This document shows, one piece after another, positions 45,082 through 56,555 of a DNA stretch of 64,000 bases (its first letter is position 1; every line of letters begins with the position of its first letter). The notes beneath the pieces are model-generated. The model saw nothing but the letters and a program-made list of their open reading frames with translations, made no database searches and had not been told where the DNA came from. This DNA is from Larix kaempferi (Eukaryota > Streptophyta > Pinopsida > Pinales > Pinaceae), in contig BSBM01000047.1 of assembly GCA_027924585.1 (NCBI GenBank), forward strand, positions 18,968,001 through 19,032,000. Reading direction: 5' to 3'. A program made the translations under genes and the position numbers.

Positions 45082-48000
45082 TTACACCTACCCTATGTCC
45101 ATGCTTCATCATATTAACATATTAACATATACTCGAATATACCTTTGAACATCTTCATACAATTCATAACCATTTGTCATAACTATTTATATTTTGCAAG
45201 CCTTAAATATACTTATAAGACGACAACATGATACTATATTCAACATATTTAAATGACGGACCATACACTTATAAGATCTTCTCCACATGGACAACATAAT
45301 AACCATTCAATACATTTTAACAATAATTCACATGACAATAATACACCAACCATCATACACCATATATAAACGTGGTTCACCCAAAACTTGGGCTACGTAC
45401 ACAACACCCGTCACAATATATTATTTCATCAAAATAATAATTACATCCTGCAACTCAGCGGTTGCGTTATTTACCTTCCATTACCTGGAAGTGTCTCTCA
45501 TGGAGATCATCTTCTAACATTCAAAGTGAGAAGCCTTACCATTAATTCCCATAATTTACACATGATAATACCTATATTAGCTATGTACTCAACATACACT
45601 AATTATGTTTTATCCGAGTAGAAAACCCACCTTACTAACCTTTATACAATATTAAATTTCCAAATAGATCTATCCCAACTCATTTCAAGAAAAGTATCTT
45701 CTCTGATCTTAAAAAGACATAGACATTAAGTCCTTGTAGTTACAACTCTAAATTAAGGATAAACCCCATTTCTAGTTTTTGCATAGAAGTGAGTACTGTA
45801 CTTTTAAAACCTTTCTGTCTATAAAAGGTCAATACTATGGCTTAATATATATATATATATGTTACCCACATCAGACCACCACTATACCGTCCCAAGCTAA
45901 GAATTGATACAAAAGATTAGCGTATGCATACAATAAATCAATTGAAGCTAAGCATGCATTTTAAGATCTCTACTCTAAAATTATAGAGAGGTCGTCCCAA
46001 TCATTCCGATCGCTAAGTTGCTAACTAGATATCCGATCCTCTTCCGAGATCATTGCATGTATAGAAATTTATATGATAAAGATATATACATCTCTAGTTT
46101 TGCCAGGGATTCAAATTTAATGAAAAACAAATATAATAATGAATCCCACAACTCTAATCCTACCGAGATCATATGACTTCTGGATGTTATTCTTTTCTGA
46201 CAGGGCCTTCATTAAACAAAGTTGTAGCTACTGTAACTGTTTGTAAAAGATCTTATACTTTTTGGGCGCTATTCACTTGGTGACAGAGATCAATCTTAAA
46301 CAATTTAAAGATGCATGAAGAAGATCTACATGAGCTCGGTTCTTATCGGGGCACCTAAACCTTTGTTGACAGAGATCCAAATTAACCAATGAAAATACAT
46401 AGAGAGTAACTATACGATGTCTGTCCTAACTGGGCGTTTTTTCCGATCATACACTCATTCAAACAGGGTTAGTGCATTTGTCAATTCTTACCGAGATCTA
46501 CAAAAGCAGAACGAAAACCCTTATGACTATCTATGTGGGTTCTCTTTAAAAGGTAGAACTTTGTAATTAAAAACAGGTTTAGTGTATTCAATACAAAGGT
46601 TGGCATGTAAGAGAGCTAAATCAACGCTGCCAAATTTATATAACAACAGAACTCAAGCCAACCGAAACAATCCAAAACATTGCCAAATTCATATAACAAC
46701 AGAGCGGGAGAAATCAATTTGCAGAAAATACTCCAAATACAGAAAAGTAAAAATGTCAAAGCTCTTCATCCTGCCAAGGCGTTCGATGGAGTATCAACTG
46801 ACCAACCAGGGTTGCATTCCTTCATTCTACCCTAATGGCATAAACGTGAAAGGTCCGACGCTTCGGTGTAAGACAAGGTGATTTTCATGAAATAGTTACC
46901 CTTCAAACCAAGCACCTAAACCGAAGGAAGTACATTATATACTCCCACTAAGAATCAAAATGAGCCGAACATTTAAATGAATGGATCCACAAATTCAAAA
47001 CCAGCAAAAGAGTTGCAGAAATTTTGAAGAGAAAAGATTGATCTGTAGAATTAAATACAGGTTTAGTGTATTCAATACAAAGGTTGGCATGTAAGAGATC
47101 TAAATCAACGCTGCCAAATTTATATAACAACAGAACTCAAGCCAACTGAAACAATCCAAAACATTGCCAAATCCATATAACAACAGAAAGATAAATCTTT
47201 TCTAACATCTATTGTGGCAGAAACCATCATTTCAGATGGGATCAGTGCCAACATCAACCATTCAACGAAATAGAGATCTTTATAGATCCACGCTAGCATC
47301 ATAAATAATAATAGAATAGATATTAACAAAAATGGATCCATGCTAGCAATATATATATCAACAGGAAAGTTTAGCCATGTGTAACCTCTGGGAAAGACCA
47401 AGCCCGAGTTCCCCTTCAGCTACGCAGATCTCAATCTCAACTGAGCACGACATTTGCTAAGGTCCATTCTCCAGGAAGAACTGCCAAGAAGGAAGAAAAC
47501 CCCTTTCATGCAGAACCAAGAGAGATCTACCACCATATTCGAATATGCCGAGATTTTCCATCTCGTAAACGCCAATCCAAATACTAAAATCGAATGCTCA
47601 GAAAATGATAGAGCATAACGCCCCCCCTTCACTTCAGTGACTACTCCACTTTATAACCCAAGGCTTTACTTGCTCACATTGGGAAATCCACTTAGGATCC
47701 CAGTGACAAATGGCGCTTCACCAAGTCTGTCACTCTTTCGAGGAGACAACCCTACGTTGATTTTGCCTAAAGATTCTCCCCAAATCTTTCTACTGAACTT
47801 CACTAAGTTGATAGGGGTAGTGCGCCATTTGGTGTATGTTTTAAATAAATAATATATATAGATATATATATATTATATTTAATGCATATGAACCTCTAAT
47901 TGATCCACAAATTAAATATATATATCTTTATCAATATACTATATTTAAATGCCTATGAATCTCTAATTGATCCATCATATGAAAGAAAGGCAAAACCCTC

Positions 48001-48389
48001 CTAACATAATTATATAACTTATTAAGAGGTTGCGTTGAGTAACTACTCTCTCAATCTATGACGACAATACCTATAAATATTTAAGGTTGATCCGTAAACC
48101 ACTTACTCATCTTCAAGTGCCCATGGCACTAAGATGACACCTATAATCTATTATTAGACTTTTGAAGGATGTCACGCCCTTCGCCTTTCCCCTAGTGGAT
48201 TCACTTGCCCATCACTTAGTTGCGACAAACGTTTGGTATCTTAGTTTATGAATCATCATTACAATTTAGGAAATAATTAACAATGCTTGCAAGGTTATCT
48301 GGTGGGGCCTTGGCCTTGGGCTCCTCACCAGAAATCGTGTACTATTCTTTCTAATTAGATAAGGGTTGGGGTAGAAGACGGATGTTACA
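45082..48389 (-). repeat. Element E 5' LTR, U3-side part
   Basis: Matches 19156-22525. The U3 end at 48389 reads TGTAACATCCGTC on the minus strand. The CGAATATCGCCATCATTACC stretch of the other LTR is shortened here by 12-13 bp (near 45136), and about 20 bp near 46805 are absent. TA run at 45843-45860. Confidence 0.93.
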
Positions 48390-48394
48390 TGAGA
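48390..48394. repeat. Target-site duplication of element E (right copy, TGAGA)
   Basis: Directly after GTTACA at 48389; pairs with 18878-18882. Confidence 0.92.
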
Positions 48395-50549
48395 TATGAA
48401 CCATTAATCCCTGTGGTGGAAGGCATGATTTAGTAGGTTTTCTTTACATAAGAAAAATAAGTGTTGTTCTCAAATTGAAAGTTAACGTAGGTATACAGTT
48501 TTAGTCTTCGGAATAGAGATCTCCGCGTCGCTGTTCATTATTGCTGAATTGAAAAACGGTTCAATCGTAGTGGATTGCCGAACTAGAAAAGCGTATTCGT
48601 TGTTCAATCGTAGATCTCTAAAGATTTTTGAATCGAAAACATAGCAGGTCATTCCTTGGTATTGTCATGAGTTCTCCAGGGCGGAATCCCTCTCCCTATG
48701 ACGGCCAACAACTATATAAATAGTTTCCTTATCTCTGTAGTAGTCTTTAGCAGTAGGGATAAATTCCTATGTCTGAAAACGCAAATGCATACTCTGCAGT
48801 CTTATCCCGATGCTAACTGATTTGGGAAATCATGCTCTTTTTAGTCAGTGGTAGTTGTGTTAAGAGGGGAAAAAAACTATACATAAGCTAGAAATAGCCC
48901 AGCTATTGTAATCTCTGTGGATTACAGAGTTACCCTAATATGTTTAATATCTCTGCTTATTATTTATCTCTGTGGAATAGAGATAGGGTTCATTTTTTTA
49001 AATATTGCCTCTGTTAATGGAAACATAGCGTAGGTAAGAAGTATGAGAGCTGATCTTTCCTCAGGGAAAAATCGTGTTGTAGATCTTCTATTAAAGTCGA
49101 TTTCAGCTAAAAAGAAATCGTGGGGGTTTCTGCTATTTGGGTAATCGCTAAAGATCTTATATCTTCATAGATGTAAGTATCTATATATTATATCTGGGTC
49201 GTGTTCAATATACACAGGTATAGAACCTGCCTTTGATAAAGAGATGTGTATTGAGTATCTGCTGCATTTTATATGCTATAGACTAAATTTTTGTACCTAT
49301 AATTGGTAGTCGTATTATATATATATATATATATATATATAACAAGTTATAACACATTCTTCCATCTTAAATCGTGTGACAAAGTCATAGTAGATCTCGA
49401 CTTTCTGTGTATTAAATTCATAGATAACGTTAAGAATTCGATCTCTACAAGTCCAGTTTATTATGTGATGGCCTAGCACTTGATCCCTATAAATTAAAGT
49501 GACAACAACCTGAAAAATGGTCTCTCTCCTTGTTGTGTCCCTTTTATGTGTATCTTTCTCGTAATGGTGATTTGCATATAATTGTGTTGCAATGTGAATT
49601 ATGATGATCGCTTGCCTTACGTGTTTTATATGGTTCAATGTTATTGATATCTTCCATGTGTGCTATTTTATTGACATATTACTTGTAATATCTTAATATT
49701 GTGTTCCAATATTAATCACTTCGGCTGCATTGATTATGTGTATCTTATAAGGTAAATATCAGTAGCAGTTGTTGATTTATGATTGAAAGTCTAAAAGAAT
49801 TCTCATTAAGTTTTTCCGATCCCTATCATATCTTGAGTATGGACTTGAAATGTATCGCAAGTACTCTCAAGGAGAGATGTTGTAAAAGGTGTAAAGTAAG
49901 TTTTGATTGTGGAATGTAATTTCTCTACTTTAAGGGTCCTCTAGGAGAAGGCCATTAAGTAAAGAAAGGTCAACAATGATGCAGCAAAAGATGTTGTAGA
50001 ATGTAAACTGCTGTCTCGACAAATGAATGAAATGACCTGCCTTTGTGGACGTAGCCCAATAGGGGTGAACCACCTGAAATTGTTCTCTTCTTATGTGTGT
50101 ATGTGTTATTGTTGTGGATATGTAATTGTTATAAGAATTCCTTGATGTCATGAGATTAAATGTATGGTTGAAGGAGATGGTGGTTCACTGAATGATATAA
50201 ATGATCAAGGTATGATAAAGAGGTTGCAAAGATATGAATGATGATACAAGTTTCAATGAATAGTTATCCAATGTTATGTTTAAAAGATGTTAGTATAAAT
50301 CTGATCTTATCTTTAAAATATGAATAAAGTGTCGGAATTTTGAGGTATGTTACATGAAGTTTGTAAGTACTATCGATTTGAATATCAATTGTAGTGATTT
50401 CCAATGATATTAAATAAACTTATAAAAGTATGTTACACAGTAGCAAAGAAAGCAGACTATAAATGTTTGAGTGGTTTATGGTTAGAGGAGGAAATTTTTT
50501 TATTTTTTTTTCTTTCCAAAATAATACCAGCATTAATGGAGATGTTACA
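48395..50549 (+). repeat. Element D 3' LTR, second part
   Basis: The segment 48395-49737 is absent from D's shortened 5' LTR. 49738-50549 matches 13405-14211 and ends GGAGATGTTACA. A TA run lies at 49315-49340. The U5-side stem-loop arms GGACGTAGCCC and GGGTGAACCAC are at about 50047-50073. Confidence 0.92.
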
Positions 50550-50678
50550 GCATGGTTAGTTCAGCTTGCAATAGGTACAAAAAGAAAAGTTACAGATTTT
50601 GTCAAGGATTGTGAAGTATTTATAAGTCAGTTGAAAACACAAATTAATCTGAATGTTTTACCCTTAGGGTCATATGAC
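50550..50678 (+). pseudogene. Element C protease, piece 2 of 4
   Basis: Starts with the right-hand GCATG duplication of D. It encodes WLVQLAIGTKRKVTDF and [11 protein letters not shown], matching element G's [16 protein letters not shown] and [11 protein letters not shown] in the same place. It is cut by solo LTR H within the YD codons and continues at 51447 with LLIGMDWLE ([10 protein letters not shown]). Confidence 0.92.
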
Positions 50679-51441
50679 TGTTAGGATATTCCTATACTCC
50701 ATCCTAGTCCTTCTAACATTTCTGACATTTTCAGTCCTGCATGCAAAATTAGGGTTTTGCATGCAATTAGGGTTTTGCATGCAATTAGGGTTTGCAGCAC
50801 CAGCACCTAGCCCTTGCCAAACTAGCCCCAGGAGCTTCTCTCAGATCAGTCTTAGCTCTCCTAGAGCTTAGTGCACCCTCTTTTCAGTTATTACATGATA
50901 AGGGCGCCCTTCTTCACCTACCAGTCCAGTTTAGTTCAGTTATCTTCAGTTCTTCCTTGATTTAAGGATTAACTGACTCCTAACTGACCTTATCACTCTT
51001 TTGGACCTCCAGTGTGACTAGATAGATTGTTTTGACTCCAGTTAGCTCCATGAGCGCCCCCCACTGAGTCTCCTTCACTATATCAGTGCTTCCATGTGCC
51101 AGTTACACCAACCACACTCAGTTAGACTCAGTTTGACTCCCGGTTGATCACTACTTGTGCATTGATGACTTCACCGATGATGAGATAGACTCCTAGTTTG
51201 GCACTGATGACTCTCCACTGATTATGGATCTGTGCATGAAGGATAATTCGAATTACACCTAGTGAATTCGAATCCTCATACTCAGCATTGTATATTTACC
51301 CGGTTACTATTCTGATTAATGTAATGTGTGTAATTATTCTGCCTCTATTGGATCTATGTTCTATTGCTTCTCTCTTCTTCCTAAATTCTTTCATAGTGAG
51401 GTTTACATCATCTCTTTGGATCTTATGTGGGCAATTTCACA
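50679..51441. repeat. Solo LTR H (763 bp, probably copia type)
   Basis: TGTTAGGATATTCC to GCAATTTCACA, flanked by ATGAC (50674-50678 and 51442-51446), inserted in element C's protease. No PBS, PPT or internal sequence, so a solo LTR left by LTR-LTR recombination is the simplest reading. It carries 2.5-3 units of GCATGCAATTAGGGTTTT at about 50737-50792. Orientation uncertain; the T-rich right half suggests +. Confidence 0.8.
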
Positions 51442-51446
51442 ATGAC

Positions 51447-53648
51447 TTGTTGATTGGTATGGACTGGCTTGAACAACATAGAGTTTTACTAAATTGTTAT
51501 GAAAGATATTTTACTTGTTTAAATAATGAAGGTAATATAGAAACAGTAAAAGGAATTCATAGGAATATTTCAATAAGACAGATTTCTGCTCTACAAGTAA
51601 AGAGAGCGGCCCGAAAAGGCTGTAAAATGTTTGTTGTTAATGTTATTAATGACGGGTTCTCATCTAAAGAAGACAAGTTAAAACTAGAGGATATTCCCAT
51701 CCTTAGGGACTTTTCTTACGTATTTCTGGAAGAAATTCCAGGATTATCTCCGAAAAGGGAACTTGATTTCACCATTGAGTTAGTACCCGGTGCGGTACCA
51801 AACTTGAAGGCTCCCTACAGGATGAATATTCTGGAGTTAAATGAGTTAAAATATCAGCTGAAAGAATTAATAGATAAAAACTACATAAGGCCATGTGTGT
51901 CTCCTTGGGGAGCACCAGTAATTTTCATTAAAAAGAAGGACGGTACCATGCATTTGTGCATCGATTACCGTCAGCTTAACAAAATTACAATTAAGAACCG
52001 ATATCCCTTACCCCGCATAAATGATCTATTTGATCAAGTACGCGGAGCAGAGATATTCATTAAAATTGATTTAAGGTTGAAGTATCATTAGGTCAGAATA
52101 AAAGACGAAGATATATTCAAAACTGCATTCAGAACGCATTATGGACACTAGGAGTTCGTATTTATGCCTTTTGGGCTAACCAATGCACCGACAGTGTTCA
52201 TTTGTTTAATGAACAACGTTCTGCATAAATATTTGGATAAGTTTGTAGTGGTATTCATTGATGATATTCTGGTTTACTCAAAACCTAAAGAAGAGCATGA
52301 CGAACATTTAAAAATAATTTTGCAAGTACTAAGAGAACATCTGCTTTATGCTAAGTTCAGTAAATGTGACTTTTATAAAGAAAAAATACAGTATTTAGGT
52401 CATATAATTTATAAAGATGAAATTTATGTCGACCCTGATAAGGTAAAATCAATTAAGGAATGGCCTGTCCCCAAAGACGTAACTGATGTATGGTCATTCA
52501 TGGGAATAACAGGTTATTATAGAAATTTTATTGAAGGGTTCTCTAGAATTGCTAAACCCGTCACTTATTTGCAGAAGAAAGGGAAGAAATTTGTATGGGA
52601 TCAAAAGTGTCAAGAAAGCTTTAATAAGTTAAAAAAATTATTAACTACTGCACCCATTTTAAAACTTGTTGATCCCAATAAGGATTTCGTCGTATGCACT
52701 ATTGCATGTAACGATGGACTTGGAGGGGTCTTAATCCAGGAAGGTCATGCCATTGCTTTTGAGTCAAGAAAATTAAAAATTCATGAAAAGAATTATGCAA
52801 CTTATGATCTTGAGTTGGCAGTCGTGATACATGCACTGAAAATGTGGTGCCATCACTTGATTAGAAGAAAAATTATTCTAATGACAAATAATAAAGGCCT
52901 AAAGTATTTATTGGATCAAACAAATCTTAACGCAAGGCAAGCTAGATGGATAGCTTTCCTTAGCGAGTATGATTTCGAGATTCAACACATCAAAGGGAAG
53001 GAAAACAAAGTTGTTGATGCCTTGAGCAGAAATGCCAAATTAAACTTTGTGGCAGCAATCAGCATGTTTAAGACAAATATGGAAAATAAGATCGAAGAAG
53101 GAATTAAGCAAGATGAAAATTACCAAAAATTACATGCTAAAGTGGCTGAAAATTCATCTGAAAATTTAATAACAGATTACAGTATTAATGAAAAAGGATT
53201 CTTAACTTATAAAAACTGAATTTATGTGCCTAATATGTCGAAGGTTAAGTTGTTGATTTTGGATTAAATTCATAAAAGTCCTTATTCAGGACATCCTAGT
53301 TATCAGAAAATGATAACTATGTTAAGAAAAGATTTTTTTGGCCCAACATGAAGAATGAAGTAGCTGAATACATAGCTAGATGTTTTGAATGTCAGACTAT
53401 TAAGGCTGAACATCAACATCTAGCTGGACTATTGCATCCTTTACCAATTCCTGAATAGAAATGGGAGATTATAAGTATTGACTTTATTATAGGTTTTCCT
53501 AAAAATCAGAAGCAGAATGATTCCCTAATGGTGGTGGTGGACAAGTTAAGTAAGGATACTCATTTTATTCCTGTTAAAACCACTTTTAAAGCTTCTAACA
53601 TTGCAGATGTATCCATGAAGCAAATTTTTCGCTTGCACGGAATCCCAA
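51447..53648 (+). pseudogene. Element C pol, piece 3 of 4: protease end, RT, RNase H, integrase start
   Basis: GMDWLE (51458) ends the protease. RT spans about 51800-52420; its catalytic pair is kept (FIDDILVYSK, about 52255). RNase H follows, but its first acidic motif reads CTIACNDG where G has CTDASKEG, so one catalytic Asp is lost. The integrase zinc region is at about 53270-53395 (H, H, C, C all visible across frames) and the first core Asp at DFII (53480). Stops: 52089, 52149, 53217, 53265, 53456; a base is lost in the T run near 53333. The frame ends at HGIP, where solo LTR I enters. Confidence 0.92.
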
Positions 53649-55391
53649 TGTAATGTCCCCTCCTATCACACCAGCATGATAGGGAGGACCGTGACGCTAA
53701 ATCTGGGCAATTAGCCCCATAACAATTTAACCAAGCATTCACACAGTATAAAAATTCATATGGGAATGTAAAATTATAAGGAAACACAGCGGAAGTAAAT
53801 AAATAGTGTTGATATCTAAGATAAGTTCAAGAATTCTGTGACAGCCATTAAATAAAGACCCTTGCAGAATTATGAAAGATCATATGGAAATGCATATACT
53901 TTTAAAAACACAGCGAAAGTCAATTCGTTAGCACATCCATCATTCATTCCAATATTCATCAAATGATCATTGCAAATTTTACACTGGAGAATACTTATCT
54001 TATGTGAAAGTAGTCCCACGCAACTGGCTATGCAACTGCAACGTTCCACCCAACCGTAGGCCAGTGTGCTCCTCAATCTCTCAGCACCAGTGCCACCCCC
54101 GAGCTGAGCATGATCTCTACAAGGAACCAGGGAACAACAAAATCGCACATAGCCAAGCATACACCAAAATGAGCCAAGCCAATCTACAATTGGGTTTATC
54201 AGGCTGCTAGGAGATGGAAAGGAAGAGTTGCTAAGCTAGTGAGCTCCAGCACAGAGCCAGGGATAACCTTGCAAGATCTATCTAGCTTGGCACCCACAAT
54301 ACCTACACACCCAACACAAGGAAGTATTCTTTTCACTGTTGCACAGTCCCTCAAGCCATACCTTCCCTATCCAGTGCTCTCAGGGTATGCATAGAAGAGT
54401 AACCAAATCCCTCTTGATCTTCTTGAGAGGTTGCCTCCCCCACTAGGTTTATCAAGCCACTTCTGTCACTACCACTCCCAGAACTTCAGTTCACAGGTTC
54501 AAACCAAAAGCGAGGATGCACACAACAACAGAACACAATTATGGGGCAGGATAAATCTTTTTTATAGTGAGAGGCATGAGATGGGGTTTCATCTAACTCG
54601 GGAAAACGTGGGAACCCACAAAAACAAAATGGGAAGTTGGGGAACAACCCAGTGAAGCCAAATTTTTTTTTAGAAAAACGTCCTTGGACATTCGGGGGCA
54701 AAAACGACCTCCATACAGTCCCCAATTCGTGGCCCTTCTCTCCTAAGCTACTGTATATGCAAAAACGAACTCCCAGGCATTGAAAAATGCAGGATTTGGA
54801 TGAAAAACGTGCAGGGGAAGACCCAGCTAGCTCCCACTGCGTGAATGAGTGAAGACTGCCCATTCAGGATGGCTTTGGGCACCATTTCGTGGGTGATTTC
54901 TTGCCCAAGGAGACAAAACACGAATTTCCAGGTTGATGGCTTTCCCATGCATGAAATTGGATGCCATACTTCTTCATTTCCAAGGCATTAACTGCCTTAA
55001 CCAATTTCTTGGAAGAATTAAATGATTGAGTGCATGAGACAAAATGGGTAGTTGGTGGTTTATGGGTTTCCCCATTGACACATGGATTAATACCATTGGC
55101 TCAAGGGTTTGAATAATTTCCCTCCCTTTTCCTTGTAGAGTCATGCCCCATCTTTTTTGTTGCATTGCATAGCTAGTTGGGTTTTTTCCATTAAAATTCG
55201 TATTTACATGATGTCTTATATACATTGTGCCCATCTCACACAAGAACCATGGGCATCTATTTTTAATTGCCGATACATGAAATGCTAAATCAATGGTGGG
55301 GCCTTGGCCTTGAGCTCCTCACCATGATTAAATTACAATATTTACATCATTTACGATTTAATACAAAGGGGGTCAAAATGGGGACATTACA
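53649..55391 (-). repeat. Solo LTR I (1,743 bp)
   Basis: Ends are a 12-bp inverted repeat, TGTAATGTCCCC and GGGGACATTACA, flanked by CCCAA (53644-53648 and 55392-55396) in element C's integrase. No PBS or PPT inside. Minus orientation is inferred because its U3 hairpin with the GAGGAGCTCAAGGCCAAGG loop lies 62-103 bp from the right end, as in E. Short open frames (54004, 54431, 54486) have no features. Confidence 0.82.
55288..55329 (-). repeat. Conserved U3 hairpin, solo LTR I
   Basis: Stem ATGGTG with CACCAT (extended by AATC with GATT) around GGGGCCTTGGCCTTGAGCTC. Same loop as D and E, different stem. Confidence 0.65.
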
Positions 55392-55396
55392 CCCAA

Positions 55397-56516
55397 AGGT
55401 AATTATTTCTGACTAGGACTCTAAGTTCACAGGAAATTTTTGGACAACACTGTTTAAGGGATTAAATACTAAACTAAATTTCAACACTTCTTTCCACCCA
55501 CAAACTGATGGTCAAACAGAAAGGCTAAATCAGATTTTAGAAAACATGTTAAGATTGTATGTTAAAGATCAACCATCTAAGTGGGAAGATTACTTACATT
55601 TAGCAGAATTTGCATACAATAATCATTATCAAGCATCTGTTAAGTTAAGTCCATTTGATATTTTGTATGGAAGAAAATGTTGCACTTCTATTTCTTGTGA
55701 TAATCCTATAGACAGATTAATGCTAGGACCAGATTTATTGAAAGAGATGAAGCTAACCGTGAAACAGGTTGAAGGTAACTTAAAGGTTGCCCAAGATTGG
55801 CAGAAAAGCTATGCATATTTGAAACACACTGAAAGAGAATTTCAGGTAGGAGACCATGTTTTTATAAAGGTAAAACCCAAGAAAATTTCTTTGAAGCTTG
55901 GAAGTTGTGCTAAACTAACACCAAGGTATTGTGGACCATTTGAAATCCCATCAAGGATTGGAGCTGTTGCATATCAATTGGCATTGCCATATAATTTAAA
56001 AATTCACAATGTTTGTCCGTTTCTGTTTTAAAGAAGTATGTGCATGATGCTACTCATGTGTTGAATTGGAATGACATACAGGTGGAACTCGAAGGAGATT
56101 TTCAGGTAGGAGACCATGTTTTTATAAAGGTAAAACCCAAGAAAAGTTCTTTGAAGCTTGGAAGTTGTGCTAAACTAACACCAAGGTATTGTGGACCATT
56201 TGAAATCCTCTCAAGGATTGGAGTTGTTGCATATCAATTGGCATTGCCATATAATTTAAAAATCCACAATGTTTTTCACGTTTCTGTTTTAAAGAAGTAT
56301 GTGCATGATGTTACTCATGTGCTAAATTGGAATGATATACAGGTGGAACCAGACTATATTCTCTACCGGAGGGAAATTATGCTTTGGAATCGCACGATAG
56401 GGAAGGTAAAGGTGCAATGGAAGCACCTTAGCCCTGATGAAGCTACTTGGGAACTGGAAAGTAATATGCGGGCAACATATCCAGTTCTATTCCATGAGGA
56501 ACTTAATGAAGAATAA
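55397..56516 (+). pseudogene. Element C pol, piece 4 of 4: integrase core end and chromodomain, with tandem duplication
   Basis: KVIISD at about 55399 completes the HGIP motif of piece 3; the core Glu is present in GQTERLNQ (about 55516). MLRLYVKDQPSKWEDYL and PFDILYGRKC follow. The C-terminal part of integrase is present twice: 55838-56092 and 56098-56350, both starting at FQVGDHVFIKVKPKK. The first copy has lost a base near 56012 (GTTTGTCCG against GTTTTTCACG), causing a frameshift. After the second copy the tail DYIL to EEATWELE-type sequence (VKVQWKHLSPDEATWELES) is the chromodomain-like end. Eight codons (EGDFQVEP type) are missing before DYIL. Stop at 56514. Not functional. Confidence 0.92.
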
Positions 56517-56540
56517 GCAACATCGAGGATGATTTTGAGC

Positions 56541-56555
56541 TTAAGTGGGGGTGTT
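56541..56555 (+). other. Polypurine tract of element C
   Basis: TTAAGTGGGGGTGTT before the LTR start TGTAACATACCC. Less pure than others because of TGTT at its end. Confidence 0.7.

Larger units (their letters stand above)
18883..48389 (-). mobile_element. Element E: non-coding long-LTR retrotransposon (LARD-like), minus strand, hosts F and G
   Basis: On the minus strand the order is 5' LTR (48389-45082, then 33104-32849 after element G), PBS (32846-32835), internal region (32834-30202 and 23012-22539, split by element F), PPT (22538-22526) and 3' LTR (22525-18883). TGAGA duplications flank it. LTR about 3.6 kb, own internal sequence about 3.1 kb, with no recognisable gag or pol domain. It has the same plan as D and shares blocks with it, but the LTRs have diverged enough to be a separate family or subfamily. 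PBS and PPT were kept, so it moved with proteins from elsewhere. Confidence 0.92.
12059..50549 (+). mobile_element. Element D: non-coding long-LTR retrotransposon (LARD-like), split by element E
   Basis: Its own parts are a shortened 5' LTR (12059-14211), PBS (14214), a 3.2-kb internal region, PPT (17407-17420) and a 3' LTR in two pieces (17421-18882 and 48395-50549, about 3.6 kb). It is flanked by GCATG duplications and inserted in the protease of element C. The internal region has no gag, protease, RT or integrase domain that I can recognise. LTRs of this size around non-coding DNA, with PBS and PPT kept, are the defining features of large retrotransposon derivatives. It must have used proteins of another element. 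The closest relative here is E; both end their LTRs in GATGTTACA and share several blocks. Confidence 0.9.

Noticed and set aside
51288-52091. Apparent chimeric protein with a novel N-terminus before RT
   Set aside because: The first 50 or so codons are solo LTR H sequence; the ATGAC duplication shows the join is accidental.
53649-55391. DNA transposon with 12-bp terminal inverted repeats
   Set aside because: TG...CA ends, 5-bp duplication and the U3 hairpin fit an LTR better; no transposase.
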